Shown one piece after another: positions 58,943-64,000 of a stretch of DNA of 64,000 bases. This DNA comes from Marivivens sp. (lineage in GTDB: Bacteria > Pseudomonadota > Alphaproteobacteria > Rhodobacterales > Rhodobacteraceae). The position numbers and the translations under genes are program-made. The notes below the pieces were generated by a model. The model saw only the letters and a program-made list of their open reading frames with translations, was not told the DNA's origin and made no database searches. The DNA is taken from contig JAHEBU010000007.1 in the NCBI GenBank assembly GCA_024642115.1, positions 169,968-233,967 on the forward strand. Reading direction: 5' to 3'. How positions within the stretch are numbered: the stretch's first letter is position 1; each line of letters starts with the position of its first letter.

Positions 58943-59739
58943 TACCCGGCAGCCTTGGAAAACAGCCGGTCGAAGTTGGCCGAGGTGGCCGCGGCGAATT
59001 CGCTGTAGTCGATCCCGAACACTTGCGCCCCTATCCGCGCCGTATGTGCCGTGTAGGCCGGTTCGTTCCGTTTGCCCCGGTGCGGTGGCGGGGCGAGGTA
59101 AGGGCTGTCGGTTTCCACCAACACCCGGTCCAGCGGGGCGGCCGCAAAGATGTCGCGCAGGTCCTGCGATTTGGGAAAGGCGGCGATCCCCGACATCGAG
59201 AGGTAGAACCCGAGGTCGAGTGCCGCGCGAGCCAGTTCGGCGGACGAGGAAAAGCAGTGCATGACGCAGGTATAGCTGCCGTTGTGAAATTCCTCGGTCA
59301 GGATTCGGGCCATGTCGTCGTCTGCTGCGCGGGCGTGGATGATGAGGGGCAGGGCGGTCTGGCGGCACGCTTCGATATGAACCCGCAGGCTGTCCTGCTG
59401 GATTGCCTTGGATTCGGCCGTGTAATGGTAATCGAGACCCGTTTCGCCGATCCCCACGAATTTGGGGTGGGCGGCGAGCGCGACCAGTTGATCCACTGTC
59501 GCCATGGGTTCCTCAGCCGCGCTCATTGGGTGGGTGCCTGCGGCGTAGAACACGCCCTGATGCGCCTCGGCAATGGCCCGCACCCGCGGTTCGTGCCGCA
59601 GCCGCGTGCAGATCGTCACCATGCGCGCGACCCCGGCGGCGCGGGCGCGGTCGATCAGCGCGTCCTGTTCGCCGTCGAAATCGGGGAAATCGAGGTGACA
59701 GTGGCTGTCCACGATCTGGGGCAGGGGTGGCGTGGTCAT
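58942..59739 (-). CDS. tatD: TatD-family DNase
   Basis: 265 residues. VDSHCHLDFPDFDGEQDAL (metal-binding H-x-H), GTHPMSAAE, GETGLDYHY, IIHARAADDDMARIL, MHCFSSSAELA, SMSGIAAFPKS, LVETDSPYLAPPPHRGKRNEP. These are the metal-dependent TIM-barrel motifs of TatD/YcfH nucleases. ATG 59739; in-frame sequence upstream runs into holB. Between holB (upstream) and an MBL protein (downstream, coupled): the common tmk-holB-tatD-MBL order. Confidence 0.94.
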   Translation of the reverse strand: MTTPPLPQIVDSHCHLDFPDFDGEQDALIDRARAAGVARMVTICTRLRHEPRVRAIAEAHQGVFYAAGTHPMSAAEEPMATVDQLVALAAHPKFVGIGETGLDYHYTAESKAIQQDSLRVHIEACRQTALPLIIHARAADDDMARILTEEFHNGSYTCVMHCFSSSAELARAALDLGFYLSMSGIAAFPKSQDLRDIFAAAPLDRVLVETDSPYLAPPPHRGKRNEPAYTAHTARIGAQVFGIDYSEFAAATSANFDRLFSKAAG

Positions 59740-59752
59740 GAACGAGGTCGCC

Positions 59753-60889
59753 TCAGGCTGCGGCGACTGACTGCGCCGTCTCTTCGATCTTGAAAAGCAT
59801 ATCAAGGATCAGCGCGGCGGGGTCAAGGTTGACGGCCCGCCCATGCCGCGCCCGGGCGCTGAGGTCCTGTTGCAGGGTGGCCCAGCGGCGGGCGGCCCGG
59901 TCGTCGGGCGACAGGCGGGCGAGAAGGCGCGCCTCGCCGGGCGCGCCTTGGGTCGTGGGTTCGCCCATCAGACCGGCGCGGGCGGCCCGGGCCAGAAAAA
60001 GGTCAATCAGGTCGAGTGTTTGGCCGAACTGCGCCTCGGCCCCGCGTCCTGCACAGGAGTCTGCAAGTTTGAGCGCCAGTGTCCGGTCCATCCGGGGCAG
60101 GCCGGACAACAGTTTGACGATGGCCGCATAAAGCGGCAGCCCGTCATGCGCCAGCAGTCGCAGCGCGTCGCCGACCGATCCGCCCGCCAGTGTCGCCAGT
60201 GCCTCGGCCCCGTCGATGTCGTGCCCCAGCGCGCTCAGGGCTTGCCCCACGTCATGCGGGCCAAGTGGTCTGCAGCGCAATTCCCGGCAACGCGACCGGA
60301 TTGTCGGCAGCAACCCCGAGGGCTGGTGCGAGATCAAGAGCAGGGTTGCCCCGGTGGGGGGTTCTTCCAACTCCTTGAGCAGAGCGTTGGCAGCGCCGTT
60401 GGCCATTTCGTCCACGCTGTCAACGATCACCACGCGCCTGCCCCCGTCGGCGGCGGACATGTGAAAGAAATTCTTGAGTTTGCGCACCCGGTCGACCGAG
60501 ATTGTCTGGCTGAGTTTGTCGCCGTCCTCTTTGGTCCCCGATGGCCCGCGCACAAGGCGAAACAGGCGCGGGTGCGCGCCCGATTGCACTAGCCGCGCGT
60601 CGGGATCGTCGGGCGGCACGGACAGGCTGGTGGGTGGGGGCGGTGCGCCGAACAGTCCGCCGTCCTGTGGGGGTTCGGCCAGAAGGAATGTTGCGATCTT
60701 CCACGCCAGTGTCGCCTTGCCTACGCCGCGCGGCCCGGCAATCAGCCAGCCCGAATGCATCCGGCCCGATGTGTAGGCGTCGAGGAAATCCGCCTCGGCC
60801 CGGTCCTGCCCAAAGAGCACGGGCGTTTCGCGGGGGTGTGGCGCACCCTCGATCCGGTCGGGATCGGGCAGGTCGGGATCGTCCTTCAC
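59753..60889 (-). CDS. holB: DNA polymerase III subunit delta'
   Basis: 378 residues from a GTG start. Walker A GPRGVGKAT (52-60), VDRVRKLKNFFHMSAADGGRRVVIVDSVDEM, ANALLKELEEPP, the arginine-finger IRSRCRELRC. It is a clamp-loader subunit in the replisome. It starts within the tmk stop (four-base overlap), a sign of coupling. Length is close to other alphaproteobacterial HolB proteins. Confidence 0.94.
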   Translation of the reverse strand: MKDDPDLPDPDRIEGAPHPRETPVLFGQDRAEADFLDAYTSGRMHSGWLIAGPRGVGKATLAWKIATFLLAEPPQDGGLFGAPPPPTSLSVPPDDPDARLVQSGAHPRLFRLVRGPSGTKEDGDKLSQTISVDRVRKLKNFFHMSAADGGRRVVIVDSVDEMANGAANALLKELEEPPTGATLLLISHQPSGLLPTIRSRCRELRCRPLGPHDVGQALSALGHDIDGAEALATLAGGSVGDALRLLAHDGLPLYAAIVKLLSGLPRMDRTLALKLADSCAGRGAEAQFGQTLDLIDLFLARAARAGLMGEPTTQGAPGEARLLARLSPDDRAARRWATLQQDLSARARHGRAVNLDPAALILDMLFKIEETAQSVAAA

Positions 60890-61518
60890 AGCCGGGCCTG
60901 CACGATCGGGGCAATGCGGGCGGCCACATCGGCGGGGTCGCCCTGGGCGGGGACGACGACGCAGCGGTCAGCGTACGTGGCGGCCAGATCGAGGAAGGAC
61001 CGCCGCACCCCCTGCTGGAACGCGAGGCCGAAGGTTTCGAACCGATCTTCGTCCGTTTCCCGCGCCAGGCCCCGGCTGAGGGCCGCGTCCGGATCCATGT
61101 CGAGGATCAGCGTCAGGTCAGGGTCGCGGCCGATCATCAGGTCGTGCAACGTGTCTACCTTGGCCCGCAGGTCGCCCCGCGTGGCCCCCTGATAGATGCG
61201 GGTGCTGTCGGCAAAGCGGTCACAAATGACCACCGCCCCGCGCGCAAGGGCTGGTTCTATCGTCTTTTCCAGATGGTCGCGGCGGGCGGCCGTGAAGAGC
61301 AGAATCTCGGTTTCGGCAGACCAGCGGCCAGGGTCGCCCGTCAGGACCAGACGGCGGATTTCCTCGGCCCCCGGACTGCCGCCGGGTTCGCGGGTAAGAA
61401 GGACTTCGCGCCCTTGGGCTCGCAGCGCGTCGGCCAAAAGTCGGGCCTGGGTGGACTTGCCCGACCCGTCGATCCCTTCGAGAGTGAGGAAGAGGCCAGC
61501 CAATGGGCCGCCGGTCAC
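60886..61518 (-). CDS. tmk: Thymidylate kinase
   Basis: 210 residues, GTG start at 61518. P-loop EGIDGSGKST (14-23), DR[FY] motif VVICDRFADSTRIYQGATRG, lid ARETDEDRFE and the LTREPGGSPGAEEIR. Phosphorylates dTMP to dTDP. It starts in the dacC stop and ends in the holB start, so it is tightly coupled to both. Confidence 0.96.
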   Translation of the reverse strand: MTGGPLAGLFLTLEGIDGSGKSTQARLLADALRAQGREVLLTREPGGSPGAEEIRRLVLTGDPGRWSAETEILLFTAARRDHLEKTIEPALARGAVVICDRFADSTRIYQGATRGDLRAKVDTLHDLMIGRDPDLTLILDMDPDAALSRGLARETDEDRFETFGLAFQQGVRRSFLDLAATYADRCVVVPAQGDPADVAARIAPIVQARL

Positions 61519-62714
61519 GATGTGCCGTCGGACGACGGGGCGGCCTCGGCTGTGGGGGCGGGGGCGATCTTGGACATCAGGACCGAGGCGGCGGTGCGCA
61601 CCCGAACGGCAAACCCGCCGCGCGCGACGTCGCGGTCGGCCACCAGCGGCAACCGTGCCTCGGGCAGGCCTGGCAGGGTGATGACCAACTCGCCCAGCTT
61701 TTGCCCGGCGGTAATCGGCGCCTCGACCGGGCCGTCATAGACAACCTGGGCAGTGATGGCGTCCTGATCGGTGGTCGGCACCAGCAGCGTCAGGTCTTGC
61801 GCAACGGTCAGTCCTACAGTTGTACTGTCGCCCATCCAGACATCGGCGCTGGCGATCCGGGTCCCGGCGGTGGCAACCTGTCGTTGGGCGAACTGGCGAA
61901 AGGCCCAATTGATGATCTTTTGCCCCTCTTCGGCGCGGGCCTGCGGGCTGTCGAGCCCGGTCACCACGAAGACGATCCGCCGGTCGCCCTGTTTGGCTGA
62001 TCCGACAAGGCCATAGCCAGCCTCTTCGGTGTGTCCGGTCTTGAGCCCGTCGGCCCCGATCCCAAGCCCAAGAATAGGATTGCGGTTCTGATTGTTCGAC
62101 GGCACACGCCCGTCGAAATCGAACTCTTGTTCCGAAAAGATCGGATAGTAGGTCGGGAAGTCCTGAATGATGTGTGTGGCGAGCCAGCCCAGATCATGCA
62201 TCGACATACGCTGCCCGGCGGCGGGCCAACCGTTGGAATTGGCGAACATTGAATTGGTCATGCCCAGTTTGGCGGCCCGTTCCGTCATCATGCGGGCAAA
62301 GCCCGCCTCGGTCCCGTCCGGGGACAGGGATTCTGCCAGAACGCAGGCCGCGTCGTTGCCCGACAGGATGATGACGCCGCGCAACAGATCCTCGACCCGT
62401 ACCCGGTCGGTGGTGTTGAGAAACATGCTGGACCCGTCATAGTCCATGCAGTGCTGCGACACGCCCAGCTTTTCGTCGATGGTCAGGCGACCATTGGAAA
62501 TCGCCTCGAACGCCATGTAGAGCGTCATCAGCTTGGACATCGACGCGGGGGGCAGGGGCTCGTTGGCATTCTTGTCCAGAAGAACCGTGCTGGTCGTCAG
62601 ATCATAGACCCACGCTGCCGTCGCCCGCGTGTCCAGCGACTGTGCCTGAGCCGGGGCGGCAAAGGCCCCGAAGACGGCAGCGCAGAACACAGGCAGAAGG
62701 CGGCGAAAGGTCAT
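61515..62714 (-). CDS. dacC: D-alanyl-D-alanine carboxypeptidase (PBP5/6 type)
   Basis: 399 residues. Signal peptide MTFRRLLPVFCAAVFGAFAAPAQAQ; active-site SMSK (Ser58, Lys61), SGN (118-120) and KTG (225-227). After the catalytic domain comes the C-terminal beta domain (VYDGPVEAPITAGQKLGELVITLPG) and a short amphipathic helix, as in DD-carboxypeptidases that trim peptidoglycan side chains. Start ATG 62714. First gene after the SPOR lipoprotein in the minus-strand run. Confidence 0.94.
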   Translation of the reverse strand: MTFRRLLPVFCAAVFGAFAAPAQAQSLDTRATAAWVYDLTTSTVLLDKNANEPLPPASMSKLMTLYMAFEAISNGRLTIDEKLGVSQHCMDYDGSSMFLNTTDRVRVEDLLRGVIILSGNDAACVLAESLSPDGTEAGFARMMTERAAKLGMTNSMFANSNGWPAAGQRMSMHDLGWLATHIIQDFPTYYPIFSEQEFDFDGRVPSNNQNRNPILGLGIGADGLKTGHTEEAGYGLVGSAKQGDRRIVFVVTGLDSPQARAEEGQKIINWAFRQFAQRQVATAGTRIASADVWMGDSTTVGLTVAQDLTLLVPTTDQDAITAQVVYDGPVEAPITAGQKLGELVITLPGLPEARLPLVADRDVARGGFAVRVRTAASVLMSKIAPAPTAEAAPSSDGTS

Positions 62715-62732
62715 GAAGCAGGCGTCCTTTGA

Positions 62733-63671
62733 TCAGTTGGTGACGAAATAGGCGTCGGCAAAGCCCAGCCCCTTGACCTTGGCCAGTAGCTGCGCGCGCT
62801 CAGCCTCGGAGGTGGCCGGGCCGACGATGACCCGGTAGAACGGTTTGCCCTGCGCCTGTTGGGTAGTCACCGTGGGGATGAGGCCCGCCGCGCGCATCTG
62901 GTCGGCGGTGCGGTTCGCGTTCGCCTCGACGCTGAAGATGCCGATCTGGATGAACGGCTTGGACAAGGACGACGCCGCAGCTCGTGGTGCTGCGGGCGCC
63001 GGAGCGGGCGCTGGCGTTGCCGCTGGGGTCCCCGGAGCGGGATCAAGGCTGGTCTGGGAAATGGCGGCCGGCGCCATCGTTGGACCGGGCGACGTCTCTG
63101 CCGCGTCGATGGCGGCTGCCGCCCCCGCGATGGGGTCCAGTGGGGTGGCCGACACGTCGGACGTGGCGCTGAAATCGGTTGTGGCCTCGGGCGGGGCCGC
63201 TTGCGGCACCTCTTCCCGCCGCAGGGCGGTCACGTTGAGGTTGGCAGGTGCCCCAGCCAGCATTCCCAGCGCGTCGGCGGCATCCGACGACACCTGAAGC
63301 GCCGGACCGGGATTGTCCCGTTCGCGCCGGAACAGCGCGCCGATGACGAATTTGCCGTTGTCCTGATTGCGGATGATGACCCGCTCAGGATCGGTCACAT
63401 CGGGATGGGCCACCCATACGCCGCCCAGCGACGGACGCCCGTCCCAGAGCCCGCTTTCGGTGGATTGGAACACATTGGGTGCCTCGACGTCCCGCTCGAC
63501 CAGCTGGACCGATTGTCCGGCCGCATCCCCAGCCGCCCCGGTTGTTGCCGAATCTGCCGGCTTGCCAAAGGAGAATTTTCCGTTCTCATCGCAGCCCGAA
63601 ACGGCCAGCGCCGCGATCATCACGATCGGCCAAGCCCCTGTCGAAAGCCGCCCATTCATCCCAGTCGTCAT
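62733..63671 (-). CDS. SPOR-domain lipoprotein-like protein
   Basis: 312 residues. The N-terminus MTTGMNGRLSTGAWPIVMIAALAVSGCDENG has a lipobox-like AVSGC; a proline/alanine linker follows, and the C-terminal about 75 residues form an SPOR domain (KPFIQIGIFSVEANANRTADQMRAAG, KPFYRVIVGPA, KGLGFADAYFVTN). It should bind denuded glycan strands at the septum and be anchored in the envelope. ATG 63671 with GGCAGGAC upstream. Next gene is dacC, 18 bases away. Confidence 0.88.
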   Translation of the reverse strand: MTTGMNGRLSTGAWPIVMIAALAVSGCDENGKFSFGKPADSATTGAAGDAAGQSVQLVERDVEAPNVFQSTESGLWDGRPSLGGVWVAHPDVTDPERVIIRNQDNGKFVIGALFRRERDNPGPALQVSSDAADALGMLAGAPANLNVTALRREEVPQAAPPEATTDFSATSDVSATPLDPIAGAAAAIDAAETSPGPTMAPAAISQTSLDPAPGTPAATPAPAPAPAAPRAAASSLSKPFIQIGIFSVEANANRTADQMRAAGLIPTVTTQQAQGKPFYRVIVGPATSEAERAQLLAKVKGLGFADAYFVTN

Positions 63672-63860
63672 GTCCTGCCCCTGTTGCCGGTGCCCGTTTT
63701 TTTGCGGCACCTGACCGTTTTTCGGTCGTTTCTGCACTAAACCCCAAACAGGTCCCGGCCCCAAGGCCCCGACCTTTCCGCCGCACAATAGCGGGATTAC
63801 GCCAGTTTTGAAAGGTCAGAGCGAGCCAGTTCGGCGGATTTCCCCAAAGCGTGAACCATC

Positions 63861-63889
63861 TTTCAGAATCGCCCGACCCCGCGTATGGA
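63861..63889 (+). promoter_or_regulatory. Possible promoter of tRNA-Ser
   Basis: TTTCAG (63861-63866), 17-base spacer, TATGGA (63884-63889), about 20 bases before the tRNA. The -35 match is weak, so this is a tentative call. Confidence 0.3.
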
Positions 63890-63910
63890 CCGTTCATCAA
63901 GACCGAGGCC

Positions 63911-64000
63911 GGAGGAGTGGCAGAGTGGTCGATTGCAACGGTCTTGAAAACCGTCGGGCGTGAAAGCGTCCCGTGGGTTCGAATCCCACCTCCTCCGCCA
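63911..64000 (+). tRNA. tRNA-Ser (anticodon TGA)
   Basis: Acceptor stem GGAGGAG / CTCCTCC, D arm, anticodon loop CTTGAAA with anticodon TGA, a long type II variable arm and T arm GTGGGTTCGAATCCCAC; the CCA is encoded and is the last three bases of the window. It decodes UCA (and UCG by wobble). Confidence 0.95.

Overview
The window is chromosomal DNA of a GC-rich alphaproteobacterium, most likely a Rhodobacterales (Roseobacter-type) marine bacterium. Evidence: a SAM-II riboswitch ahead of metZ, the glyQ-DUF6446-glyS-PPDK-like block, folB-folP-glmM, an FtsY/EamA/YciB block, an aa3-type CtaD with a DUF2244 neighbour, and large RTX exoproteins, one ending in a Hint domain. Both ends are cut or tight: the xseA 3' end opens the window and a tRNA-Ser ends on its last base. 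I see no insertion sequence, integrase, prophage or CRISPR array.

Layout. 1-9.9 kb: xseA end, an AlkB-like di-iron hydroxylase, ftsY with an overlapping exported protein, an EamA permease, YciB, a PilZ protein, an alpha/beta hydrolase, then the promoter/SAM-II riboswitch/terminator controlling metZ, and folE2. 9.9-20 kb: a 319-base repeat-rich gap, a thiamine-diphosphate decarboxylase, an apparently inactive trypsin-like protein, then glyQ-DUF6446-glyS and a PPDK homologue. 20-30 kb: SleB hydrolase, folB-folP-glmM, an unknown alpha/beta-hydrolase-like protein, an EamA permease, cytochrome b561 with a PepSY-like protein, ilvC, and two overlapping Lrp-family regulators. 30-41 kb: class V aminotransferase, UbiH-family hydroxylase, HAD nucleotidase, GntR regulator, a glycosyltransferase with a probable c-di-GMP-binding N-terminus, carA, a YqeY-like protein, ArsR+SRPBCC pair, DUF3008, DUF2244 and ctaD. 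41-52 kb: a serralysin-type secreted metalloprotease and a 2179-residue RTX protein flank lipB and tRNA-Leu(GAG). 52-57 kb: a spermidine/putrescine-type ABC importer (ATPase, binding protein, two permeases). 57-64 kb: AEC transporter, then a tightly overlapping minus-strand run SPOR lipoprotein-dacC-tmk-holB-tatD-MBL hydrolase.

How parts connect: folE2, folB and folP belong to folate synthesis; metZ is switched off by S-adenosylmethionine through transcription attenuation; the paired Lrp regulators sit divergently from ilvC; a PilZ protein and an MshEN-like glycosyltransferase both suggest c-di-GMP control of surface or polysaccharide functions; two RTX exoproteins imply type I secretion, whose transporter is not in the window.

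The most unusual observations are a von Hippel-Lindau beta-domain-like segment near the N-terminus of the giant RTX-Hint protein, an AT-rich in-frame patch inside glyS, a trypsin-like protein whose serine is replaced by alanine, a PPDK homologue with altered ATP-grasp residues, and a PotB-type permease with a ~230-residue extracytoplasmic insert. All assignments come from reading motifs by eye; no database search was run.
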